A stretch of 64,000 bases of DNA from Streptomyces neyagawaensis. Lineage in GTDB: Bacteria > Actinomycetota > Actinomycetes > Streptomycetales > Streptomycetaceae. Numbering within the stretch: position 1 is the stretch's first letter; each line of letters begins with the position of its first letter. The notes under the pieces are model-generated. The model worked only from the letters and a program-made list of their open reading frames with translations, searched no databases and was not told where the DNA came from. This document shows positions 40,601 through 48,786 of this stretch, in pieces. The DNA lies in assembly GCF_023516595.1 (NCBI RefSeq), contig NZ_JAMGBG010000039.1, positions 62,001-126,000 on the forward strand, in the 5' to 3' direction. The position numbers and the translations under genes are program-made.

Positions 40601-40613
40601 CTTAGTAGCTAAG
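40601..40613. promoter_or_regulatory. MarR-type operator CTTAG-TAG-CTAAG
   Basis: A perfect 5-bp dyad with a 3-bp spacer in the AT-rich centre of the 117-bp gap between the divergent membrane protein and MarR genes. It lies 31 bp before the MarR ATG, where an autorepressor site is expected. Confidence 0.65.
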
Positions 40614-40643
40614 GAATCTAGCCTGTCCCGGAGGCACATTTCA

Positions 40644-41105
40644 ATGGAGGCCGAGCGTCACCCCACCGTCCCGGACGCCATCGGGGCCATGGACCGCATG
40701 ATCGCGACGATGATCGTGGGACAGCAGGAGTTCGCGCGCCGGTTCGGCCTGAGCGTCACCGACCTGGTCTGCTTCGCCTATGTCCTGGAGGCCGGGAACA
40801 CCCCGGTCACCGCCGGTGACCTGGCCACTCGTGCGCATGTCACGACCGGTGCGATCACCGGCGTCCTCAACCGCCTGGAGGGCCGGGGATTCGTCGCCCG
40901 CAAGCCGGACCCGGCCGACCGGCGCCGCGTCCTGGTGGTCGCCCAGCCGACCGCCGTCGAGCAGGCGATGACCCTCTACGGCCCGTTCTACGAGCGTCTC
41001 GCGGAACTCTTCGGCGGCTACACCCCCGACGAACTCGCCGTGCTCACCGACTGGTTCACCCGCGCCGGCGACGTGGCCCGCACCTTCCTGGAGGAGTCCC
41101 GCTAG
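40644..41105 (+). CDS. MarR-family transcriptional regulator
   Basis: 153 aa from ATG 40644 with GGAGG nine bases upstream. Winged helix-turn-helix (about 45-105): PVTAGDLATRAHVTTGAITG, VLNRLEGRGFVARKPDPADR and RRVLVV are the MarR recognition helix and wing. Divergent from the 129-aa membrane protein. The CTTAG dyad between them is the likely binding site. Ligand unknown. Confidence 0.93.
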   Translation: MEAERHPTVPDAIGAMDRMIATMIVGQQEFARRFGLSVTDLVCFAYVLEAGNTPVTAGDLATRAHVTTGAITGVLNRLEGRGFVARKPDPADRRRVLVVAQPTAVEQAMTLYGPFYERLAELFGGYTPDELAVLTDWFTRAGDVARTFLEESR

Positions 41106-41131
41106 AGGAGTCCCACTGGGCGCTGCGACAT

Positions 41132-41168
41132 CTTCCCGCCCGTCGTCCACGAGGGGGCGGGCGGGAAG
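41132..41168. terminator. Bidirectional terminator between marR and the GH30 gene
   Basis: CTTCCCGCCCG and CGGGCGGGAAG form a perfect 11-bp stem with a 15-nt loop, between the stops of two convergent genes. Confidence 0.75.
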
Positions 41169-41213
41169 GTGGCGAGCGGTCCGGTCGACGCGGCCCCTTG
41201 CGGGGGGTGGGCC

Positions 41214-44200
41214 TCAGCGGCGTACGAGGTCGATCCGGTACCCGCGGGTCCGGGAGCCGTCCTCGGAGGTCACCGTGACGACGGCCGACGTCCGGTCGCC
41301 CGTGCCCGTGCGGTCCACGGTGACGGTCGCGTACGGGTCGCGGGCCGTGGCCGTGACCACCGCCCGGTGCGGGTGGGCCGTGGTGACGCGGTAGGCCGTC
41401 GTGTCCGGGTCGAAGGGCGCGATCGGCTCGCCCGCCACCTCGATCGAGGCCGCGGCGGGGTCCGCGGAGCGGCCGGGGCCCTTGGCGTACACCTCGATCT
41501 CGCTCATCGTGATGTAGCCGCCCGGGCGGGCCGTCATGACCACGCGGACGGCGGTGGCCGGTCCCGCGTCCAGGGGCACGTCGATCACCGGGGTGCCCTC
41601 GGTGCCGACCGGGACTGAGTCGCTCGCGTCGGTCCAGGGCCCGTCGGAGGAGGCGCGCACCTGGACCTTGAGGCTCTCCGGGAAGGAGACGTTGCCGCCG
41701 TCGCGGTGGAAGTGGGCGACGACGCGCGTCAGGTCGTGGGTCCTCGGCAGGGTGAAGGTGAGGGTGTCGGAGGGGTTCTTGGTGCCCGATCTCCAGTTGG
41801 ACCAGGCCTTCTCGGACCGGTCGCCGTTGCGCAGCCGCTCCGCCGAGTAGCCGCTCTCGGTGAACGTGGCGTCGACGGAGACCTCGGGGTCGGGAGCGAT
41901 GTTGGTCTGCGTGGCCTCGGTGACCTGGACGCGCACGGTCGCGTCGACCTCATCGCCGCCGACGACCCGGGCGGTACCGGAGAGCGTCACGACACCGGCC
42001 TTGGCGTAGGCCCCGGCGGGGGCCTCCTCCCAGGTCACGGGGAGACGGGTGCGGCCGTCGTGCCGGCCTACGCCGATGACCGTGGCCGGGAGTTCCGGCG
42101 TACCGCCGGCATGGGTCTTGGCGCGGCCCGGCAGTGTCGAGGCGATCGTGTCGACGGTGACGAGCGCCTTCGCCCGGAGCGTGCGGCCCAGCGCGTCGGT
42201 CGCCTCGCCCTCGACGCGCACCGTGCCGGGCTTCTTCCAGCGCCGGTCCGAGGGCAGGTCCCACACCACCGGCAGGGAGCCGCGGGCACCGTCCCGGAAC
42301 ACCGGCGTCACCGTCTCCGGCATCGTCGGCCGCAGCCCCGGCACGGTGAACACCTCGGCCCGCTCGGTGCGCAGCACCGTCTCGTCGGTCACGGCCCAGC
42401 GCTGGTTGGCCGCCGAGGTCGGTGTGTACGTCGACACCTTGGCGCCGTCCGCGGACGACTGACCCGTGACGTCGATCAGACGGCCGGTGGCGGCGTTGAC
42501 GAAGGTCCAGGTGCCGTCGCCGGTCGTCGACATGATCCACTGAGCGGCGTCGGGGACCTCGCCGGCCGCCGTGTCCTCCAGCACGGCCTGGTTGTCGCGC
42601 ACGGCGAGGCGCGTGCCGGTGGCGGCGTTGACGAGGGTGTACCGCTCACGGTTGCCGGTGCCCGGCGTCAGCTGCCGCACCGACCACAACTGCCGAGCGC
42701 TGCCGGGGTCGTTCGTGCGCTGGACGACGCCGGTGCCGTCCTGCGACGCGGTCAGCGACCTGCCGCTCTGGGCGCCCTGGAGCCGGTAGACATGACCGGG
42801 CCGCACCAGGGCGGCGTCCTTCGCCACCCCGCTGACGCCCTTGACCAGGAACGTGGTCACCGACTTGGCGGGGACGTCGAGCGTCGCCGAACGGTCGGTC
42901 ACCCCGGCCGGGGTGCCGTGCACGAGAGCGCCGTCGGCGCTGGTCACCACGGGCGTGACGGTGGCTCCGGGGGAGACCGTGCCGAAGCGTGAGAGGTCGA
43001 GGGTGACGGAGCGGCCGGTGGTGCCGCTGTTGACGTGGACCACGGTCGCCGCACGGCCGGACTTCTTCACCGCGGCGACGCTCGACGGGTCGTCGACCTT
43101 GACGAACCGGTCGCCGGGGCGGATGTGATGGGTGAAGTTGCGGATGGTGTGGAACTTGGAGTTGGCCCGGATCGGGCAGGTCTCCAGGGTGTCGTCGGCG
43201 GTGCAGTTGAACGGGACGTGGACGCTGCCCCAGTTCTTGCCCGCCGCGGCCTGCGGGATCGCGTCCTCGATCGGCTGCCAGAACACCCAGGCGGACGGCT
43301 CCAGTTCCCGCATGTCGTCGACCATGCGCGTGGCGATGCCGAGCCCCGGCTCCATGCCCGTGAAGTCGGTGCCCGTCCCCCAGGTGCCCTCGACCTCGCT
43401 CATCCAGAGCTTCTTGTCGGCGCCCTTGGCGATGTCGCGGGCGCTGGTGCGCATCCCGGTGCCGTAGGTGTGCACGTTCAGTTGGGGGAGGGCCGCCCGC
43501 GTGGAGGCGTCGTAGGCGTTCCAGTTCTGGGTGAAGATCGTGGGGTTGGTCTCGTCCATCGCCGAGATCTCGGCGTCGGTCCTCGCCCCGTCGAGCGCCT
43601 TGTCGAGCGCGCGGACGACCTTCTGCTGGAGCGCCGGGCCCGCGTGCGCTCCCTCCTGGCGGCCTCCGGTGGGCTGGCCGTTCGCGCCGATCTGGGTGCC
43701 CCAGTAGTTGGTGTTGGGCTCGTTGAGGGGGGCGATCGTGTCGAAGTCGATGCCGTGCGCCTTCTCCAACTCCTCCGTGACGCGCACGAGATAGGCGGCG
43801 AACTCGTCGACGCGGTCCGCGCGGATCTGGTCCGTGTTCGCGTCGAAGCCGCCGGAGACATAGCCGCTGACGGTCTGGAACCAGGGCGGGGAGTTGCTGA
43901 ACGCCTCCCACTTGGTGACCTTGTCCTTGACCTGGTCCACCCACCAGCGCTGGCCGGCGTCGGCGTCCCAGTTCCAGTGGTCGGGGTTCACGGGGTCCCA
44001 CCACTCCATGTCCTGCCGGGTGGTTCCCTCGGGGGCCTTCCAGAAGCCCTCCATGGTCGCGCCCGTCTTCATGTAGTCCTTGCGGACGTCCGGGGCGTTG
44101 CCGCCGCCGATGTTGTAGCGCGCGATGTTGAGGGCGAGTCCGTCGTCGTCGAACAGCATGTCCACGAGTCGTCTTCGGATGGGCTCCGGATAGCGGCCCG

Positions 44201-44405
44201 TCGCGTTGGCGAACCAGACGAGGCTCGTGCCCCAGCCCTCGAACTCCTGCTGCCGGTACGAGGGATCGATCCGTACCGTGACTCCGCTCCGCGCCGCCGG
44301 GGCCGGTGTGTCCGCGACCACCGGCGGCGCGGCCACCAGGCCCGCGCCCAGCACCAGGGGAAGCATGGGCGCCAAGGCCCGGACGATGCGATGCCGTTGG
44401 GACAC
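41214..44405 (-). CDS. Secreted GH30 endo-beta-1,6-galactanase-like enzyme, multidomain
   Basis: 1063 aa from a GTG with GGGAG five bases before it. Signal peptide 1-31. The GH30 catalytic domain (about 40-560) shows EFEGWGTSLVWFANATGRYP, acid/base Glu229 in PLNEPNTNYW and nucleophile Glu337 in LWMSEVEGTWG. This resembles subfamily GH30_5, which cuts beta-1,6-galactan of arabinogalactan proteins; the subfamily is my judgement. A ricin-type beta-trefoil (about 575-705) follows, then two bacterial Ig-like domains, an F5/8C-like module (about 870-985) and a cadherin-like C-terminus. The domains suit attack on plant polysaccharide. No sugar transporter adjoins. Confidence 0.88.
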   Translation of the reverse strand: MSQRHRIVRALAPMLPLVLGAGLVAAPPVVADTPAPAARSGVTVRIDPSYRQQEFEGWGTSLVWFANATGRYPEPIRRRLVDMLFDDDGLALNIARYNIGGGNAPDVRKDYMKTGATMEGFWKAPEGTTRQDMEWWDPVNPDHWNWDADAGQRWWVDQVKDKVTKWEAFSNSPPWFQTVSGYVSGGFDANTDQIRADRVDEFAAYLVRVTEELEKAHGIDFDTIAPLNEPNTNYWGTQIGANGQPTGGRQEGAHAGPALQQKVVRALDKALDGARTDAEISAMDETNPTIFTQNWNAYDASTRAALPQLNVHTYGTGMRTSARDIAKGADKKLWMSEVEGTWGTGTDFTGMEPGLGIATRMVDDMRELEPSAWVFWQPIEDAIPQAAAGKNWGSVHVPFNCTADDTLETCPIRANSKFHTIRNFTHHIRPGDRFVKVDDPSSVAAVKKSGRAATVVHVNSGTTGRSVTLDLSRFGTVSPGATVTPVVTSADGALVHGTPAGVTDRSATLDVPAKSVTTFLVKGVSGVAKDAALVRPGHVYRLQGAQSGRSLTASQDGTGVVQRTNDPGSARQLWSVRQLTPGTGNRERYTLVNAATGTRLAVRDNQAVLEDTAAGEVPDAAQWIMSTTGDGTWTFVNAATGRLIDVTGQSSADGAKVSTYTPTSAANQRWAVTDETVLRTERAEVFTVPGLRPTMPETVTPVFRDGARGSLPVVWDLPSDRRWKKPGTVRVEGEATDALGRTLRAKALVTVDTIASTLPGRAKTHAGGTPELPATVIGVGRHDGRTRLPVTWEEAPAGAYAKAGVVTLSGTARVVGGDEVDATVRVQVTEATQTNIAPDPEVSVDATFTESGYSAERLRNGDRSEKAWSNWRSGTKNPSDTLTFTLPRTHDLTRVVAHFHRDGGNVSFPESLKVQVRASSDGPWTDASDSVPVGTEGTPVIDVPLDAGPATAVRVVMTARPGGYITMSEIEVYAKGPGRSADPAAASIEVAGEPIAPFDPDTTAYRVTTAHPHRAVVTATARDPYATVTVDRTGTGDRTSAVVTVTSEDGSRTRGYRIDLVRR

Positions 44406-44634
44406 GGCACTCCCTTCCAGAACACAGAGCTGAACAGAACCGATCAGAAGGAATCGCGCTCTGGGCATGCTTGATGACGGAAATGAACACGTCAAGACGG
44501 AGGGCGGCATTGAACGAGCCGACGGAACCGCGGCGTGGCGGGAGCTGGTGCCGGACGACAAAGGCGCCACCGGCCGCTGCGTTCTTGTGAGCACGGGCGG
44601 GGCGGAAGGTACTCGCGGTCCTACCGTCCCACCC

Positions 44635-45606
44635 ATGAACACGAGTCGCAGCGACACCGCCGCCTTCCTCACCGGCACGCCCGCCGTGCGGGACTTCCGG
44701 CTCACCAACCAGGCGGTCCTCGGCGCCCTGATGGACGACCACTCCGTACCACTCGCCTTCCTCCGGAGCAGCGTCGGCTTCTTCGACGGCGGCCCCGTCG
44801 TCGACAAGAGCTTCCCCGTGGCCAACGGCGGTGCGAGCCGACCGGGCCTGTTCGGCGGCGAGTACAAGGCCATCCCCGACCGTCCCGGCGGGCCCCTCTA
44901 CACCTGGCGCAATGACGACCGGGTCGGCGACCCCGACGACCCCGGATACCGGTCCGCCGACGGAACGCCGTTCACCGACGCCGGCAAGGAGGTCACCGAC
45001 ATCCAGGAACTCGCCCGCAGCCTGGCCGAGCAGCCGCTGGACTTCATTGAGCAGTACTTCCCCACCAAGCTGGTCACCGACCTCCAACTCTCCGGCTCGC
45101 CCCAGGTGGAGCGGCTGATCGTCCACCCCGACGGTCTCACCGCCGACCCGACCCTCACCGTCCTCGCCGGCGACGGACTCCTCGCGGGCCGCGTCCCCGC
45201 CGACCTCGACCCCGTCATCGCGCCCGGCTACCAGCACCTCGACGTCCTGACCGTCGCGCCCGTCCAGAACGACGGGCGGCGGCCCGAACCCGTTTCCACG
45301 AGCCTCGCGGCGTTCGCCCGCGAGCCCAACTACGCGTCGCCGGCATGGGAGGAGGGCCCGGGAGGAAGCTCCTCCCGGGCCCTTTGCCCTGTCACCGGCC
45401 GGTACGGCCCGTACGGCCGCCCGTCCGGCCCGGACGCGGGGAACCGGGCCGGAGGCGGTCTCAGACCCTGCCCGCGGCGAAGGCGGCCGCCGCGTCGGCG
45501 TTGTTCCGGTAGCTCAGGTGTGCGCCCACGTCACCGCCGCCGCTCTCGCAGATCGGGTCGCCGGCGGCGCAGAAGTCGATGGTGCGGCTCTGGTAGACGC
45601 CGGTGA
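44635..45606 (+). CDS. Unknown protein; reading frame runs through a terminator with no stop before it
   Basis: Begins MNTSRSDTAAFLTGTPAVRD. The first 235 residues look like normal soluble protein (FRLTNQAVLGALMDDHSVPL, LAEQPLDFIEQYFPTKLVTD, VAPVQNDGRRPEPVSTS). From about 45350 the frame enters a strong hairpin and then low-quality Arg-rich sequence antisense to the cutinase, stopping only at 45604. The true C-terminus is therefore probably lost by a small deletion, or transcripts end without a stop. No family recognised. No good ribosome binding site; a leaderless start is possible. Confidence 0.5.
   Translation: MNTSRSDTAAFLTGTPAVRDFRLTNQAVLGALMDDHSVPLAFLRSSVGFFDGGPVVDKSFPVANGGASRPGLFGGEYKAIPDRPGGPLYTWRNDDRVGDPDDPGYRSADGTPFTDAGKEVTDIQELARSLAEQPLDFIEQYFPTKLVTDLQLSGSPQVERLIVHPDGLTADPTLTVLAGDGLLAGRVPADLDPVIAPGYQHLDVLTVAPVQNDGRRPEPVSTSLAAFAREPNYASPAWEEGPGGSSSRALCPVTGRYGPYGRPSGPDAGNRAGGGLRPCPRRRRPPRRRCSGSSGVRPRHRRRSRRSGRRRRRSRWCGSGRRR
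45353..45385. terminator. Strong intrinsic terminator inside the open frame of the unknown gene
   Basis: AGGGCCCGGGAGGA and TCCTCCCGGGCCCT form a perfect 14-bp stem with a 3-nt loop, followed by TT. It lies between the convergent unknown gene and the cutinase gene and should stop transcription from both sides. Confidence 0.85.
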
Positions 45607-46102
45607 CGCTCTTGCCGATGGCCCGGATCGGGTTGCCGAACAACAGCACCGCCGCCACCCTCGGTTCGAGCGCGGCCGGGATGGTGGCCACGATGGGACT
45701 TCCGACGACCGCGCCGGCACTGCTGATCCCGATCGAATTGTCGACGACGTTCGCGCCCTGCGAATAGCCGACGAGAACGAAACGCTGATTCGGGCAGGAG
45801 GCGGCCTGACTCCTCACGTGGTTCACCAGATCCGCGTTGCCCTGTGCGGCCGACGTGGGGGAAAGGTCGGCGGGATAGTTCACCTTGTAGCTGGAGAGGC
45901 TTTTGCCGCTGATTTTCTGCCGCAGCGCGGAATACACCGGGTCGCCGACGATGAAGCCGAGCGTGCCCGGCTCGAACGTGCCGCGTGCTGACACGACATC
46001 GAGGTCCGTGCAGGCCGCGGCCGTCGCCGCGGGTGCCGAGAGGGTGACGAGTCCGGCCCCGCCGACGAGTGAGAGCGCGGCGAGACACAAGCGGATACGC
46101 AT
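45461..46102 (-). CDS. Secreted cutinase-family serine esterase
   Basis: 213 aa. Signal peptide 1-29 ends at TAAA, and mature Cys31 follows. Alpha/beta hydrolase of the cutinase family with nucleophile Ser114 in LVGYSQGANVV, Asp182 in AAGDPICESGGG and His195 in GAHLSYR. ARGTFEPG near the start is the usual cutinase oxyanion segment. Such enzymes hydrolyse cutin, polyesters or lipids; in mycobacteria a cutinase-like protein (Rv3802c) sits beside fadD32-pks13 and acts on lipids. This one lies downstream of PucR and the Pks13-like operon on the same strand. A functional link is possible but not shown. Confidence 0.93.
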   Translation of the reverse strand: MRIRLCLAALSLVGGAGLVTLSAPAATAAACTDLDVVSARGTFEPGTLGFIVGDPVYSALRQKISGKSLSSYKVNYPADLSPTSAAQGNADLVNHVRSQAASCPNQRFVLVGYSQGANVVDNSIGISSAGAVVGSPIVATIPAALEPRVAAVLLFGNPIRAIGKSVTGVYQSRTIDFCAAGDPICESGGGDVGAHLSYRNNADAAAAFAAGRV

Positions 46103-46270
46103 GGGGATCCTTTGCGGGTGGGGCGCTTTACGCGCCGTGGGAAAGGACGTCCCCGAACGTATTCGCTCTGCCAGTTCCTCTGTTATGGCCGGGAATTCAG
46201 AATTTCCCCGGCTTTTTGTGGCACGGTGAGTGCGGTCGCATACGAGCGCGGGCCGCGGGCGTCGCCGCGG

Positions 46271-47494
46271 TCATGGCGCGGCTGTGGCGTCCTGGTCGCC
46301 GAGCGACTCGGCGCGCAGGGCCAGGATGAGATCCAGCCGCGCGTCGGGGTCGTGCAGGGCGTCACCGAAGAGCTTCTCCAGCTGCCGCAGGCGGTAGCGG
46401 ACCGTCTGCGGGTGGATGTGGAGACGGGCGGCGACCTCGGGCACGTTGCTGCCGCCGAGCAGCCACGCGAGCAGCGTCTCCGCGAGCCGTGAGCGCTGCC
46501 CCTCCGACACCGTGTCCAGCGGGGCCAGCGCTCGCGCCCGCAGGTGCCCGAGCATCGCCTCGTCGCCGTACAGCAGCAGCGTCGACAGATGGTCGGCGCA
46601 GCGCACCACGCCCTGCCGGGGCAGGATGCCGCGCCCCATCAGACCGAGGGCCCGGGTCGCGCAGTGCAGCGAACGGGCGGCCTCCGTCACGGGCACCGTC
46701 GGACCGATCGCCGCCGGCCTGCCGCGCAGCGCCAGGGTGAACGCCCGCCCCCCGAAGCGTCCGGAACCGTCCGGGTCGGGCACCAGCATGCGGGGCGGCC
46801 GGGAATCCATGTCGACCAGCGCCCCGGCCGCCGCCAGCGGACGGTCCGCCTCCCGCTGCTCCGGGGTCGCCGCGAGTGCCACCACGGCGACCTGCCGCGG
46901 CACCGACCAGCGGGCCCCGTGCGCCAGGTCCTGCACGGCCTCCGGTGACACTGGGCCCCCGCCCAGCAGCAGGTCGAGCAGCCGCTTGCGGCGCCGCTCC
47001 ACCTCCTCCGCGCTGTGCGGCCGGGCTTCCGCGTAACCGGCGGCGGCCGCCTCGGCGACCTCGTGCACGGTCCGGAACGCCAGCTCGCCCAGCGCCGCCA
47101 CGACCCCCGAGTCCAGGCCCAGGTTCTCCGCCGTACGGCCCATCAGCCGCCACGCGTGCAGACCGCCGACCCGCAGCGCGGACTGCAACGCCTCCAGACC
47201 GCGGCCCTCCAGCGCCTCGCCGCGCCCCAGTTCGTAGTACGTCGCGGTGATCGCCGCCCCCTGGCCGAGGGGATCGGCGATGTGGTCGACGAACAGGGTC
47301 AGCGCCTGCACGACACCCGCCCTGAGGTGCGCGCGGTGCGTCCCGTCCGCCGGCCGGGCGTACTCCGGGACCTGTCTGCGCACCTCCGCCTCCACCTCGT
47401 CGGCGACGGCCTCCAAGTGGTCGCGCAGCAGTGTGGCCAGATCGGGGGGTACGGGGGTGGCGGCGGGGCCGTGCGGCGGGGTGGGGGCAGCCAC
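46271..47494 (-). CDS. PucR-family transcriptional regulator
   Basis: 407 aa from a GTG with GGAGGG eight bases ahead. An N-terminal sensor region (about 15-165, starting LATLLRDHLEAVADEVEAEV) and a GGDEF-like middle (about 190-325) precede the C-terminal PucR helix-turn-helix (about 340-395). The latter includes TLLAWLLGGSNVPEVAARLH and IHPQTVRYRLRQLEKLFGDA. It follows the Antigen-85-like gene by 122 bp on the same strand, so it may be the pathway regulator of the Pks13-like operon. Confidence 0.92.
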   Translation of the reverse strand: MAAPTPPHGPAATPVPPDLATLLRDHLEAVADEVEAEVRRQVPEYARPADGTHRAHLRAGVVQALTLFVDHIADPLGQGAAITATYYELGRGEALEGRGLEALQSALRVGGLHAWRLMGRTAENLGLDSGVVAALGELAFRTVHEVAEAAAAGYAEARPHSAEEVERRRKRLLDLLLGGGPVSPEAVQDLAHGARWSVPRQVAVVALAATPEQREADRPLAAAGALVDMDSRPPRMLVPDPDGSGRFGGRAFTLALRGRPAAIGPTVPVTEAARSLHCATRALGLMGRGILPRQGVVRCADHLSTLLLYGDEAMLGHLRARALAPLDTVSEGQRSRLAETLLAWLLGGSNVPEVAARLHIHPQTVRYRLRQLEKLFGDALHDPDARLDLILALRAESLGDQDATAAP

Positions 47495-47616
47495 GGCCGG
47501 CCCTCCTTTCACCCGGAAGCGGCTCACTCGCGGGCCGGTGCCCGTGGGGCGAGGGACAAGTCCCGGGTTGGACGGATGTCCCCTGCGCTCCGTTCCGTGC
47601 CCCGACGGCACCGCCC

Positions 47617-48765
47617 TCACGCCGGCACCCCCAGCGCACCGGCGAGCATCGGCCACGACGCGGTGAACTCCCGCTTCCAGTAGGCCCAGCTGTGCCCTCC
47701 TCCCGCGTAGAAGTGGGTCGTCACCGGGACCCTGAGCCGGGCGAGCGTGTCGGTGAAGGCGTGCGCGGACGGCCACAGCGCGCTCTCCAGCGCCTCCGGC
47801 AGCCAGTCGCCGACGCCGCCGACCACCCCACTGCCGCCCGACACATACAGGGCGGTGCCCCGCAGCCCCGCCGCACGGGAGCGCGGGTTGAAGTCCCGCC
47901 AGGTCAGCGCGTTCAGGAAGGGGTTGCCCCACAGGGACAGGGGCGCCAGGTTCTCGCGGGCCACGATGGCGTCCATCAGCGTGGGCACACCGGGGGCCGT
48001 CGTGTCGAGGATGCCGCTGTAGGACGCCGCCGCGGTGAACATCCCCGGATGCCGGGCCGCGTGCGCCATCGCCCCGTAACCGCCGGTCGAGACCCCGGCG
48101 ACGACACGGACACCGGAGGCCCGGTAGTCACGGGCCAGCAGCGCCGGCACCTCGACCAGCTGGAACCTCTCGTAATCGGCGCCGCTGCGCCAAGCCGTCG
48201 GGATGCCGGTGGGCCCCGCGTCCGGCATCGCCACGATCAGCTCCCGGCCCGCCGTGAACGCCTCGATGTCCGTCTCCCGGGTCCAGGACGTGTAGTCGTC
48301 GTGGGCGCCGTGCAGAAGGTACAGCACGGGGTACGTCCGGTCGGGCCTCGTACCGAACGAGGACGGCAGGATCAGCCGCACCGGCGCGCTGCGGCCGAGC
48401 GCGGCGGAGGGCAGCGAGACGTCGAGGGTGCGGGGGCCGAGGCGGGTGGCGGCCGCTCCGGAGGAGGTGGTGACGGTTCGCGGGGTGGGGGTGGGGGAGG
48501 TGACTCGGGCGGCGGCGCGGGCGGTGGTGGCGTGGCTGCCGGCCGAACGGCCCGTGGCGGCCTCGGCGGTGGCCGTGCCCGCCGCGCCGAGGAGGGCGGC
48601 CAGACCGCCGGCGGCGGACGCTCGGGTCACGGCACGGCGGGACGGTGCGGCGGAGCGGTCGGGGGCGCGGCTGGGCGCGCGGCCCGGGGCCCGGTCGGGG
48701 ACGGCGGTCGCCCGGGGCGGGGCTCCGGCGGGTTGTGGGGGTGTCCCGGTGTCATGGTGGGGCAT
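47617..48765 (-). CDS. Secreted Antigen-85/esterase-D-family acyltransferase or esterase
   Basis: 382 aa. A long basic N-terminus leads to a twin-arginine-type signal (PSRRAVTRASAAGGLAALLG). The mature alpha/beta hydrolase has YPVLYLLHGAHDDYTSW, nucleophile Ser226 in VVAGVSTGGYGAM and His358 in GGGHSWAYWKREF. Segment by segment this follows mycobacterial Ag85/FbpD proteins (LYLLDG..DDYNGW, GLSMAG, HSWEYW). Ag85 enzymes transfer mycolates between trehalose esters and the wall. It begins 21 nt after the Pks13-like gene, with GAGGAG before the ATG, so it is in that operon. Acceptor and acyl donor here are unknown. Confidence 0.82.
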   Translation of the reverse strand: MPHHDTGTPPQPAGAPPRATAVPDRAPGRAPSRAPDRSAAPSRRAVTRASAAGGLAALLGAAGTATAEAATGRSAGSHATTARAAARVTSPTPTPRTVTTSSGAAATRLGPRTLDVSLPSAALGRSAPVRLILPSSFGTRPDRTYPVLYLLHGAHDDYTSWTRETDIEAFTAGRELIVAMPDAGPTGIPTAWRSGADYERFQLVEVPALLARDYRASGVRVVAGVSTGGYGAMAHAARHPGMFTAAASYSGILDTTAPGVPTLMDAIVARENLAPLSLWGNPFLNALTWRDFNPRSRAAGLRGTALYVSGGSGVVGGVGDWLPEALESALWPSAHAFTDTLARLRVPVTTHFYAGGGHSWAYWKREFTASWPMLAGALGVPA

Positions 48766-48786
48766 GGCGGCTCTCCTCGTTCGGGA

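Noticed and set aside
44469..44634. N-terminal extension of the unknown gene at 44635
   Set aside because: The added residues (MLDDGNEHVKTEGG...) overlap the GH30 promoter region, have no ribosome site and look unlike the downstream protein.
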